Of a stretch of 64,000 bases of DNA, positions 27,769 through 46,671 are shown piece after piece. The first letter of the stretch is position 1, and every line of letters starts with the position of its first letter. The DNA is taken from contig NC_051093.1 of assembly GCF_901709675.1 (NCBI RefSeq), forward strand, positions 5,229,053-5,293,052, written 5' to 3'. The notes under the pieces were generated by a model, which worked only from the letters and a program-made list of their open reading frames with translations, was not told where the DNA came from and ran no database searches. This DNA is from Syngnathus acus (Eukaryota > Chordata > Actinopteri > Syngnathiformes > Syngnathidae). The position numbers and the translations under genes are program-made.

Positions 27769-28222
27769 ACACACGGCAGCCTAATCGTTGCTGGGAGCCG
27801 ATGGCCACGGCCGACTTAATCAATCCCGGCTGCAAGAATGAGACCTAAAGTGATTTGGCCGCCGCAGCTGGCACATGTGCTCAGTCTCGGGCTTTCTTGT
27901 TTATTTCTATTAACAGAGCTAAGAGAGTGATGCCGACTGACTAGACTATTTGCAAAGCTGGACGCTCGCAGCTGTTAAGTCCATTCGTGCCAGCCCTCCA
28001 GATGCATGATCAGCCTCAAAGAGAAGTGAGCGGCGACATTATGAGCGCCCAAGGCCGTCAAGTCTGGCCGCCGCGCTCAACGACTTTATTGTTCCTCGGC
28101 TCGGCTTGAGGAAACACTAAGATGGTTATTGCTGGCGAGGCTGTAAAGCACCTGTGCAATTGCCCACACGTGCACACTCCGAGGCCAATATTTGGCGGAA
28201 TAAAACTCGGGTTACTGATTAA

Positions 28223-28358
28223 TTGGCCGATTCATTTCGAAAATATATAATACATTTTTCTTCAATAAATATATGAATTACTAACAAAACATTTGGCTGA
28301 TTCATTTAGAAAATATATAATAAATATAACATTTTTCTTCAATAAATATATGAATTAC
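28223..28358. repeat. AT-rich direct repeat, two copies
   Basis: Copy 1 (28,223-28,281) and copy 2 (28,292-28,358) share TTGG(C/T)(C/T)GATTCATTT, AAAATATATAATA and the TTCTTCAATAAATATATG block. Copy 2 carries an extra eight-base ATATAACA-like insert. The pair abuts the repeat element that begins at about 28,357. Confidence 0.75.
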
Positions 28359-28985
28359 CGTAATTTTCGTACTGTAAGTCGCGGTTTTTTTCATAGTTTG
28401 GGTGGGTGGGGGGTTGACTTATAATAAGGAGCGACTTATATGTGGGGTTTTTTCAAAAATTTTCAAAAATGTTCAAAAAAAAAAAAAAAAAAAGTGAAAA
28501 CACGATAAACGAACGATTCCTGTAATTTGAATTTCAAGTGACGTCAGCAGCGCGACGCGGCGTGGCGCGGCGGTCCTTTACATAAAGGACAAAGATTGAT
28601 CACGGGATCATTAGCGGCTTTGTTTCTAAGTGACACGGCGGACGAAGAGTTTGAAGGATTTAAGCGGACGAAGAGTTTGAAGGATTTAAGGATTTGGAGT
28701 GACACAGAAGGTTTGAAAAACTATTATGGCTTTTACGCACGCCCGGTCCTACTCTACGGAGCTCTCTTTCACTTCCGTGGATTGAAGTCGGGGGCCGGCG
28801 CTCGGCCGGGTGGCTGTCCGGGGACGGTGGATGGGGCTCGGTCATGGCTTTTACGCACGCCCGGTCCTATTCTATGGAGCTCTCTTCCACTTTCGTGGCT
28901 GCAAGTCCACGCCGCCACACGCCTGGAAGTTTGTTTTGTTAAATAAAGAGCCGTTTACCAAACCCAGGTCTTTCCTTGAACTTTG
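28357..28985 (+). mobile_element. Composite repeat element with internal duplications
   Basis: The segment starts with ACCGTAATTTTCG and GTAAGTCGCGG and has a GCGACTTATATG block. This is a signature I know as the edge of a common fish DNA-transposon-like repeat. Downstream, a 26-bp unit (GCGGACGAAGAGTTTGAAGG plus ATTTAA) occurs twice in tandem near 28,639-28,690. A segment of about 65 bp (TTTTACGCACGCCCGGTCCT and following) occurs at about 28,730 and again at about 28,848. An AATAAA lies near 28,942. There are no coding domains, and I cannot assign a family. Confidence 0.5.
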
Positions 28986-29039
28986 TTAACACTACAATAT
29001 AGTTATAAATCGCTCATTTGATTTATTTATTATTATTTT

Positions 29040-29198
29040 TTTTTATTATTTATTGTTTGTGCCTTCTTGTTTTTATTTTGTGTCGTCTACTTGTAAGTCT
29101 CGTCACCGTGGGATAGAGGAAACGGAATTTCGGTTTCTTTGTGTGTCTTGACATATGAAGGGATTGACAATAAAGCTGACTTTGACTTTGACTTTGAC
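29040..29198 (+). mobile_element. Probable 3' end of a LINE-type retroelement
   Basis: The block ending ATTGACAATAAAGCTGAC followed by (TTTGAC)n copies is typical of LINE 3' tails in teleosts, where a short tandem hexamer follows an AATAAA-containing end. Only the 3' end is present, as in a 5'-truncated insertion. No target-site duplication was identified. Confidence 0.45.
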
Positions 29199-29207
29199 AT
29201 AGTAGAT

Positions 29208-29690
29208 CTGTGGAATAACGACGAGGCTGACGTCAGGGCGCACGCGCGGCGTTGTTGACGAAGGACGAGGAATTTGATCGATGGATTTAATGATTTAGAG
29301 TGCACAGATGGTTTGATAATACTATTGCTTATATAATAGTTATTTGATATCTAATTTATATATCGTTATATGGGCCTGTGGAATATTTTGAAGTCCAAGC
29401 GCCGTCAGCTGCGCGCACCCATTGTTGACAAAGGACGATCGATGGATTTAATGATTTGGAGTGACACAGATGGTTTGATAACATTATTGCTTATATAATA
29501 GTTATTTGATATATAATTTATATATCGTTATATGGGCGTGTGGAATATTTTGAAGTGCAAGCGCCGTCAGCGGCGCGCACGCATTGTTGACAAAGGACGA
29601 TCGATGGATTTAATGAATTGGAGTGACACAGATGGTTTTATTAACGTGTTATTTATGTAATAGTTTTTTGAATAACTCTGAATTTTACGT
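29208..29690. repeat. Tandem array of about 161-bp units
   Basis: The landmark ATGGATTTAATGA recurs at 29,281, 29,442 and 29,604, giving a period of 161-162 bp and nearly three copies. Each unit has a GCGCGCAC-like GC-rich part, a TTGTTGACAAAGGACGATCG part and an AT-rich TATATAATAGTTATTTGATA part. Part of the unit (GGAGTGACACAGA and following) also occurs in the element at 28,700, so the array probably grew from that family. Confidence 0.8.
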
Positions 29691-29797
29691 CAGGGCCGTT
29701 CTCAGCTCTTCGTTTGTGTTTATGTCACGTTAGCATACCTATCGTTTAGCCTGTTGTTGCTTGTTCATGACTGTTGTTGGTGTTGGACTTTGTCAAA

Positions 29798-29925
29798 TAC
29801 CGTGTTTTACCATGCAGAATGCGCCCCCGTGCATAATACGCACCCTAAAAATGGCATGTCGATGCTGGAAAAAAGCCTGTACCCATGTATAATACGCACC
29901 CAAATTTTGACTCTTAAGTCCGTAA
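29798..29925. mobile_element. Short dispersed repeat with internal TAATACGCACCC duplication
   Basis: The segment opens ACCGTGTTTTACCATG and contains ATAATACGCACCC twice (near 29,833 and 29,888), flanking a GGCATGTCGATGCTGG core. I recognise the string as a dispersed fish repeat, probably a nonautonomous DNA element. The family is not assigned. Confidence 0.4.
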
Positions 29926-31653
29926 ACGTAAAATTATTTGCTGCGGAAGGTGTTTAAGTGTGATTATCTTCATCTTCTGTTATGATGTGTTTTTAAAAAG
30001 AGCAAAAGTCAGTCCATTTTAAAAGAGCTAATATCCACCGATGCAATCAGCTGGCCGATTAATCGCTCACCTATTTGAAAAAGCTCACCTGTTTGCAATC
30101 TTTCTGGACCACCCAAAGATGCTGACAAAGCACTGTCAAATAAAGAAATCGGTGTCAAGGAAGTATATCAAAAATGAGATTGCACAGCACAAAATGAGAG
30201 ACGAGTTTAGCCTGGGTTGTTAGCGGCAGTTACAGAGTTCTTGCTGTTTAGTTTTCTTTCAAAATTAAAGTAAGATGAGTTTGGTTTTGGCAAACTGTTC
30301 AGGCATCATAGTTGGTGGTATTTTTTTAGTGTATTCATGAAGATTTTCTTTTTTTTCTTTTCGGTAGGGGTCCCGTATGGATATGCAGATATGCGTGCGG
30401 TCATTCGGATTCCTGCCATTGTGTCCAGATGCCGTTCCACATGCATGCTCCTTGTGTGGTTTTCGCTCCTTCTTGCTATCACAAGCGAGTAGCAGCGCGA
30501 CGCATCAGTGTTAAATTACCTCCGGAGCAACGGCGCACATGGATTGTATTACTTCTGACAGCTTTAAGGCTGCCAGCTCCTTCTCTAATTAGATTGTCCC
30601 TTTTGTTTCCAGCCAGTTTTTAAGACTCGCTTGACAGTTTTCAACTTTTACCGGAGTCACATGAATATTTAGACTCTTATTTAAACATGATCGCATTTTG
30701 AGTTCAAAGTTCACCTACGTGGTTTTCGCACCATTATGCTTGTTTGTCAAGTTGACATAAGAGACGCCGACATACATTTGAGTAACATGTGCGTGGGAGA
30801 TGTTTAAAAGTCAGAATCCCAACACGCAGGTTAGTAAATATTGATATGCTAACGAGGTACGCTAAGTGGGTATTTGCAAAAAATAAAATATGGACAAGTA
30901 GGAAGCTTCCAAGCTGTTGTGCAGGCCTGCGGAGGCTGGAGAGAGAACGGTTTGGATCCAACAAAAATGCCTTGTGTTGACAGCGGGCGTTCGTGGAATG
31001 TGTCCTTCAGTGAGTCCGCTTTGTCCATCTGGCAACCCTCTTCCCTCCGTCTTGAACTCAAATCATCTACCTGAAAACGAGATCTACATCTGACAACAGG
31101 AAGGCACTGTCCCGCAAAATAAGATATGTTCCCCCAAGGTGTCGTTGAAGGTTTCTTACAAGCCACAGGACTACGGCGAAGATGCAAAAAGCAGCGGAGA
31201 ACGTTGTGTGTGGGGGCGTTCGGAAGTTCCAAACAGACAACGTGTGTTCATTCTGTGCCAAATTCCTGATGAGGAAATGATTGCAAATGACCAGTGATTC
31301 TGTCTCGGTATTCCAGTTCAATAGGTGGCGCCAAAGCGCATTATTTTGTGGCATCCTTAACTTTTCATTATCTGAAGCTAATTTGCATGTCAAGGAAACC
31401 TCCATGCAGCTCTGCTTACCTCTCGGGTTTCACACTACAGCAGGGGCGTCGTACCCGAGAGGGATGAGTGGTTCCGGAGAACAACTTCTAAAATTGTCTT
31501 CTCTTCGTGTACGTAGGTGACCCACGTTAGAGCTCCTGAGACGAGACTCTGGGACAGGCGTCCCCCTCCCTTTTCTCCTTCCGGCGAGCGGCACGGCCTA
31601 CCAAGTGAATGAATCTTTGCCGTGAAGCGGCAGCGGTGTCCCAGCTCGTCGCC

Positions 31654-32724
31654 ATGAGGAGCAGATACTCACAGTACTACAACCGGACTCTGATCCCCTA
31701 CTACTACGTGTTCGCCAAGAACATGACCCTGGAGGACCTAGACAAGCGTTACGAAGACAAGAAATTGCTGACGGACCCCAGCATCATCATCGTGGTCCTG
31801 TGCACCATCATCATCCTGGAGAACCTCCTGGTGCTCATCGCCGTGTGCCGTAACAAGAAGTTCCACACGGCCATGTTTTTCTTCATCGGCAACCTGGCCT
31901 TCTCCGACCTCCTGGCCGGCTCGGCGTACATCGCCAACATTTTCCTGTCGGGCTCGCGGACCTTTGACCTGGTGCCCGTGCAGTGGTTCATCCGGGAGGG
32001 CACGGCGTTCATCGCCCTGGCCGCGTCGGTCTTCAGCCTCCTGGCCATCGCCATCGAGCGCTACATCGCCATCAACAAGGTCAAAGTCTACGGCTCCAAC
32101 AAGACCTGCCGCATGTTCCTGCTCATAGGGGCCTGCTGGGTGACGTCCATCCTGCTGGGCGGCCTCCCCATCATGGGGTGGAACTGCATCGACAACCTCC
32201 CGCAGTGTTCGGCCGTGCTGCCGCTCTACTCCAAGAAGTACATCCTCTTCGTGGTGACCATATTCAGCCTCATCCTGCTCTCCATCGTCATCCTCTACGT
32301 GAGGATCTACTTAATCGTACGCTCCAGCCACCAGGAAGCCCCAAACTCCCCCACCTACTCCCTCTTGAAAACGGTCACCATCGTGCTTGGCGTCTTCATC
32401 ATGTGCTGGCTTCCCGCCTTCACCATCCTCCTACTGGATTCCTCGTGCACCATCCGGTCCTGCCCCATCCTCCACAAAGCCAACATCTTCTTCGGCTTCG
32501 CCACGCTCAACTCGGCGCTCAACCCGGTCATCTACACGCTGCGCAGCAAGGACATGCGCAAGGAGTTCCTGCGCGTGCTATGCTGCTGGGGGGTCCTCCA
32601 GAGCGGGCGGCCCGCCGAGCGCTGCCTGGTGCCGCTCAAGAGCTCCAGCTCGCTGGAACACTGCACACACAAACACGAACAACCGAACACGCCCATCATG
32701 CAGAACTGCACCACTTGCGTGTGA
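31654..32724 (+). CDS. s1pr2: Sphingosine-1-phosphate receptor 2
   Basis: This is a rhodopsin-class G-protein-coupled receptor for sphingosine-1-phosphate at the plasma membrane, 356 aa in one coding exon. Human S1PR2 is similar in length. Visible features: two N-glycosylation sequons (NRT at 10, NMT at 23), seven hydrophobic segments, the ligand-contacting Arg-Glu pair in WFIREGTAF of TM3, ERY at the end of TM3, NPVIY in TM7, a Cys-Cys pair in the tail that could be palmitoylated, and a C-terminal T-C-V of PDZ-ligand type. I chose the ATG at 31,654 (context GTCGCCATGA, purine at -3) because MRSRYSQYY aligns with the family N terminus. An in-frame ATG 15 codons upstream (31,609) has T at -3. 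S1PR2 rather than another subtype is supported by the adjacent dnmt1 and by the tail. In zebrafish s1pr2 is needed for heart-precursor migration. A spliced 5' UTR exon far upstream is likely. Confidence 0.93.
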   Translation: MRSRYSQYYNRTLIPYYYVFAKNMTLEDLDKRYEDKKLLTDPSIIIVVLCTIIILENLLVLIAVCRNKKFHTAMFFFIGNLAFSDLLAGSAYIANIFLSGSRTFDLVPVQWFIREGTAFIALAASVFSLLAIAIERYIAINKVKVYGSNKTCRMFLLIGACWVTSILLGGLPIMGWNCIDNLPQCSAVLPLYSKKYILFVVTIFSLILLSIVILYVRIYLIVRSSHQEAPNSPTYSLLKTVTIVLGVFIMCWLPAFTILLLDSSCTIRSCPILHKANIFFGFATLNSALNPVIYTLRSKDMRKEFLRVLCCWGVLQSGRPAERCLVPLKSSSSLEHCTHKHEQPNTPIMQNCTTCV

Positions 32725-34896
32725 CGGCGGCGGGCAAGAGAAGAGAGCGGATGCAATCGCCTGAGTTGGGATGCGAGGCCACTTTTGAACACCAACAAGA
32801 TCTCCACATTGGGGTGCTTGGCAAATGTGAAACTCTTCATGGGTACTCTTGTGACATCACATGGAGTCATTTTAATGTATACTAGGCTGGATTTACACTG
32901 CATGGTGTGACGCAATTCAGGGTTTTTTTGGCTCTCAAGTGACAATAACCACATATGTCAAATCATCATTTCCCCTTAAAATGAATAGAATTGCCGTTAA
33001 TCTGTTCCGGCTACCCCCCCCAAACAAAATTATGGGTTTGTGTTTTTTGATAAGTGAAAATAGCACTCAATAATAACTTACATTATAAAAAGAAGGAATT
33101 AAATAAAAATTCAAATGTACGCAATAAAGTCATACAGACACAAATTAGAATAGCACTTTTACTATTACCGTAATTGAAGATGCTGTAATATTAATCATTC
33201 TTGGCAGAGGATAAAGAATATGTGGCAGTGAGTATTGTTATATTAAATGTGTACATGTATTGCTACATTGTGTGTGTTTTAAATGTTGGTCGCTTAAAAG
33301 GTTAAAAAAACCACACACACAACTGTTCATGCTAGCTCTTAGCATGCTAATAGAATTTTCCAATTTAAATTCAAAATAAGTGGAGAGTCAACCTCATGTT
33401 TAATATTTGTGTTATTTATAAATCATTGTTTAGTTCCATGTTGTGTTCACTGCCCTCTGTTAATATTTGTGTCATTATCTCTGTGCAATTTAGGGACAGC
33501 AGATGTTTTCCGTATAAACACAGCCATTTTGAGGATACGAGTCACTTGAACCGTACATAACGACAAATATGTACTTCCAATCGGAATTGAGCAACTGCAG
33601 TGTAAATCCAGCCTCGGAAGCCAAAACCAAAAAGACGCGCTGAACACCACATTTGTGTTATTTTTCGCAGCGTCTTCAACGCAAAGCTTTCAGCGTTGCA
33701 CTTTGTAGCGTTTAGGCCAAGCTCCTGACACTCCGACGTTGTCACGTGCGTGACCTTTTTGGGATTTCCTCTGAATTCATGGATGCAAAAGTAGGAATCT
33801 TGATGATTGTAACACGAGCCATACGATTACTATCCCTTTGCATTGTATTGTACTTGATGACTATATGAAGTCCTGTTTGCTTTAAAAAAACAACAACAAC
33901 GTATCCCAAACAAGGAGGTGAATACAGGACATATTAAGCCTTTTTGAAAACCCATTCCACAACGCACGGCTCAAAGCAGGGCTATATAGTCCCGATATAA
34001 CCTTACTTAAAATCCATTTGAGTAACCATAATCTGCTTCTTTGTAATGCATGGAATTGTAGCTCATTACATGTGTATGATGTACTCCAGCTTCCATCACT
34101 AACCCTCCTTTCTATTTTTCCCGTTGTTTATATTGACGCTCATCTTGTGTATGTATCTTCCAGGGAAAGCACATTTCCTCCAGTGATTCGCTTTGACTGG
34201 TTATTTGTCCCTGACAGTGTTGTTAGCAACGTTTCTGTTTGCGCCATCCAACTTGGCTGAATGTATGCATGAAGAAGAAGAAGAGGAGGAGGTTTTCGGG
34301 GCAGTGGTCCCGTGGTCGACAGTATTACTGCTCATCCTGACTCACTGTGAAGTCTTAAAACAAAATCCTGGTTTCATTCGTCCGCCGTATGTCTTGTGTG
34401 CAACTCGAGCTGTGGGACCAGATCTGGTTTCAAAGACCCAAACCTAGGAGGTCAACATCATCCTCATTCCGGATAACTAACAGGAAGTCCTGTTGTGTTG
34501 GTTTGTCCGTGTTGTCCGGTTCCTGTTGTTCGGGATTATTCTCCCATTCGTCCTGTGTGTGTTATTTTTATTACAAATAATTTAAAAAAAAATCACAATC
34601 ATTCATACTCACACAGACCAGCAGAAATGGTGAAAAGCACTTTGGCAGCTTCAGTGATGTCTTTTTTTTTTTTTTTTTAGGCGTCTGTCGTGTCACTTGT
34701 CGTGTCGCCTGACTATAAATATATGAACATGTATGTAAGTATGTACAGTTTATATGCGTGTGTGTTTATGTATGAAAATGTGTCTTGTGTGCAATAGCCT
34801 TTTGTGTCCTGTAGCACGCTGCCTGTGTCCATTCGGTACAATCTGAAACACTAATGTAGGTACATTGTTTTTGTTTACTGCATTCCTTTTTTTTTT

Positions 34897-34902
34897 AATA
34901 AA
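34897..34902 (+). terminator. Candidate s1pr2 poly(A) signal (distal)
   Basis: AATAAA follows an AT/TG-rich stretch of 3'-UTR character. A nearer AATAAA sits at 33,123-33,128. Either could end the s1pr2 mRNA, giving a 3' UTR of about 0.4 or 2.2 kb. The choice cannot be made from sequence alone. Confidence 0.35.
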
Positions 34903-35631
34903 ATGAAACATTAAGGAAGTTGTTATGTTGTTTACTTTGGCACACTCACACAAAAAGACTTTTCAATGAATCGAAGATGACCTTTAGCGAGCTAGCCAGG
35001 CTACACCGTAGACAGGTTGCCAACCAATCGCAGGGCACATACGGAGAAACATTCATTTGGGCCGTACTGTTTATCTGTTAATCACGCCTGTCTTACTCAA
35101 CAGCATTGTTCATTTGCTCAAAGGAAAGAAATGATGGGAAGCCGGGCATAGGGCAAGGCGAGTGACATTCGGGGTGTGGCGCTGACCAAGAATGTCTATT
35201 TGTAAGCTAGCTTGTCTGAGAAATGCCCCACGGGGATGTTTTTGGGGTCTGGGGGAGACTCGGGCGAGGGTTGACTTACAGCGGCCTCGAGAGACTTGGG
35301 TCTGTTTCCTGTCAGCCGTCCAGGATTCCTGGGTGGGAACTTTGGCTGAATCAGGCCCAGGAGACTGCGGCGACTGGGAAGACGGCCAGATTGCTGTTCA
35401 GCCGTTTTCCTTGCAGGATGTGACGTCAGACGCTCAAACCTGTAAGGGGAAGTCACGCATCAAATCAAGCAAACAACCTAATAGAATGAAATAACTTGAT
35501 GCACGAAGATGTCAGGGGTAAAATATCTAAACATAATCGAGGGTGAAAATAATTTTTAAAAATTAAATATATTAATATATTATGTATACATACTCAAGTG
35601 TTTAATCAACTCTAAACAAATTATCAGTTAA

Positions 35632-36022
35632 ATGAAGGACCGTAGGCGGCTCGGTGGGGCACTGGCTAGCACGTCCGCCTCACAGTACGGAGGGTGCGGG
35701 TTCGATTCCACCTCCGGCCCTCCCTGTGTGGAGTTTGCATGTTCTCCCCGTGTCCGCGTGGGTTTTCTCCAGGCCCTCCGGTTTCCTCCCACATCCCCAA
35801 AACATGCTTGGTAGGCTGATTGACCGCTCCAAATTGCCCCTAGGTGTGAGTGCGTGTGCGGATGGTTGTTCGTCTCTGTGTGCCCTGCGATTGGCTGGCG
35901 ACCGGTTCAGGGTGTCCCCCGCCTACTGCCCGATGACAGCTGGGATAGGCTCCAGCAAGCCCGCGACCCCCGTGGGGATACAGCGGTACAGAAAATGGAT
36001 GCATGGATGGATGAAGGACCGT
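35632..36022 (+). mobile_element. tRNA-derived SINE with 12-bp target-site duplications
   Basis: The body runs from 35,644 to 36,010. The head has a tRNA-like pol III promoter with an A-box-like segment (TGGCTAGCACGT) and a near-perfect B box (GGGTTCGATTCC), followed by the TGGAGTTTGCATGTTCTCC block and a GGGATAGGCTCCAGC tail. It ends in ATGGATGCATGGATGG. An exact 12-bp direct repeat, ATGAAGGACCGT, flanks it at 35,632-35,643 and 36,011-36,022, which is a clean retroposition scar. It resembles V-SINE/Mermaid-like families with an LINE-derived tail. The 134-codon frame inside it is not a gene. Confidence 0.85.
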
Positions 36023-36076
36023 GGATACATTTTCTTTGGATCAAACGCTTTATTATGAGCAGAAATCTAATGTTAC

Positions 36077-36091
36077 GCTGCCACCTGGTGG
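36077..36091 (-). promoter_or_regulatory. CTCF-like motif between s1pr2 and dnmt1
   Basis: On the minus strand the site reads CCACCAGGTGGCAGC, a full match to the CTCF core. It lies 55 bp downstream of the SINE and about 0.9 kb upstream of the dnmt1 start, so it could insulate the two genes. Motif evidence only. Confidence 0.45.
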
Positions 36092-36772
36092 TCGAGTCAT
36101 GTACTACCTTCACGGTATAGAGTTAGGTCCTAACTGTTAGGATAAACTCAAGTAAAATCAGAAAATCTTTGATTGACCCGCGGGGTAAATTCAAGTGATA
36201 AAACAGTAAAGGATTGATAGATGGCTAAATAAACGAATAAATAAATAAAGCCGATGCTAAGGACGCCATGGACCCGAGAGGGCGCCACGATTCGAACATT
36301 AACCTTCAATATATGATCAAATAAGCGAAGAGGAGATGACCTGACACAATTGAGACACATTCTATCGGTTTTACATACTTGGCTTAAACGTGGGTTTCTT
36401 CTTTTTTTTATACTCTGTAATGAGTATGGGTTCCAAGCATGCTGTCGCAGATTTCGAACAAACAAAAACAACAATGAAGTCTATTATTTTGTAAAAATTG
36501 CCAAACAATGGTCTGTCCGTTTCCGCATGCTCCGTCGACTTCCGGGAGATAAAATAAAAAAAGGGGTGGACTCATGTTATATTAAAGTTAATGACTATTA
36601 CACCATACCTAAAGCGACAAAATCTTAAAGAGTAGTTAATTTGTAATTAGTATAATTACATATCTAGTGTGTTTTAATCGAAAATTGTCCCTCTGTTGTT
36701 GACTAATGCGTCACTCCATTGTAGGTATCTTACCCATGGGGCTCTGCAGTGGTACGGTCCGAAACGCCCAGG

Positions 36773-36786
36773 TTTCCGCGCGAAAA
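36773..36786 (+). promoter_or_regulatory. E2F-type palindrome in dnmt1 promoter
   Basis: TTTCCGCGCGAAAA is close to the ideal E2F palindrome TTTSGCGCSAAA and lies 167 bp upstream of the dnmt1 ATG in a CpG-containing stretch. Vertebrate DNMT1 is S-phase linked and E2F-controlled, so the position makes sense. The transcription start is not visible. Confidence 0.55.
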
Positions 36787-36952
36787 GACGGCCCAGGCGC
36801 GCCAATTGCTTTTCTAGCGTCCATTCCACAACACGACCCATGCTAAGGCTGAGCTGCAACCCCGCTCTCACGCTCAGCCGCCTCTTTTAGATTGTTTTAA
36901 AGCCATTTTGTCTTCCGCTCTTAATCGTTGATTTTATCGCCTGCCAAGCGTG

Positions 36953-46266
<9,314 letters not shown>

Positions 46267-46404
46267 TGTTCTCTTGGCAGCAAAACGTGGAGATGATTTT
46301 GTTAATTCATGGCTGGCACGGTTACCGGTCAGAATTTAAATGTGCTTTTAATGCCTGTTAACATGTTGGACAAATTGTATGTAGTTTTTATATGTAATAT
46401 TTCA

Positions 46405-46410
46405 AATAAA
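46405..46410 (+). terminator. dnmt1: dnmt1 poly(A) signal
   Basis: AATAAA lies 139 bp after the dnmt1 stop codon and is followed within about 30 bases by a GT-rich context. It is the first canonical signal after the stop. Confidence 0.8.
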
Positions 46411-46599
46411 GCTCTTATCACATCAATCAGGTGTCCAATTGGATATGCCAAAAGGTAAGCAGAGCTGCATTGAGTTAGCATTAGTGCCCCTTGAATGCTG
46501 TTGATACGGTGAGGTTTTTATTTCCATGATTGTTGTTTCAGCAAGGCAATAAATGTGCTGTGTTGACAAAAACTTTCACAAAAAGTGATAACAATGATC

Positions 46600-46605
46600 T
46601 TTATT
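46600..46605 (-). terminator. eif3g: eif3g poly(A) signal
   Basis: AATAAA on the minus strand, 67 bp past the eif3g stop codon. It faces the dnmt1 signal 190 bp away, so the two genes are tail to tail with hardly any spacer. Confidence 0.75.
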
Positions 46606-46671
46606 TAGGTAACCAGCCATATTTGAGCACAGTGACAAAACATGGCCTTGTGATGGAATATCCTGAAGTCC

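Larger units (their letters stand above)
19932..31516. other. Putative 11.6-kb first intron of s1pr2, otherwise intergenic
   Basis: I find no coding exon. The stretch holds G- and C-homopolymer tracts near 20,190-20,417, a two-copy tandem duplication (24,913-25,152), a G-run near 27,411, repeat debris near 27,724, and a dense nest of repeats at 28,223-29,925. Intron status depends on the candidate first exon at 19,500-19,931 being joined to the acceptor at 31,516. Confidence 0.4.
32725..36952. other. s1pr2-dnmt1 intergenic region including s1pr2 3' UTR
   Basis: The region contains the probable s1pr2 3' UTR, a near-complete SINE (35,644-36,010), a CTCF-like motif (36,077-36,091) and, in the last 200 bp, the CpG-richer dnmt1 promoter with an E2F-type palindrome (36,773-36,786). 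The remaining frames are not coding. Confidence 0.6.

Noticed and set aside
31609-31653. Upstream in-frame ATG of s1pr2
   Set aside because: T at -3 and a 15-residue extension absent from the family. The ATG at 31,654 matches the conserved N terminus.
31983-32885. 300-codon open frame on the plus strand over s1pr2
   Set aside because: It is an alternate-frame shadow of the GC-rich receptor gene, His/Leu/Pro/Arg-rich and without any domain.
35654-36058. 134-codon plus-strand frame
   Set aside because: It lies entirely within the SINE and its right flank.
36696-36890. 64-codon frame in the dnmt1 promoter
   Set aside because: It overlaps the CpG-rich promoter with an E2F site and has no family resemblance.
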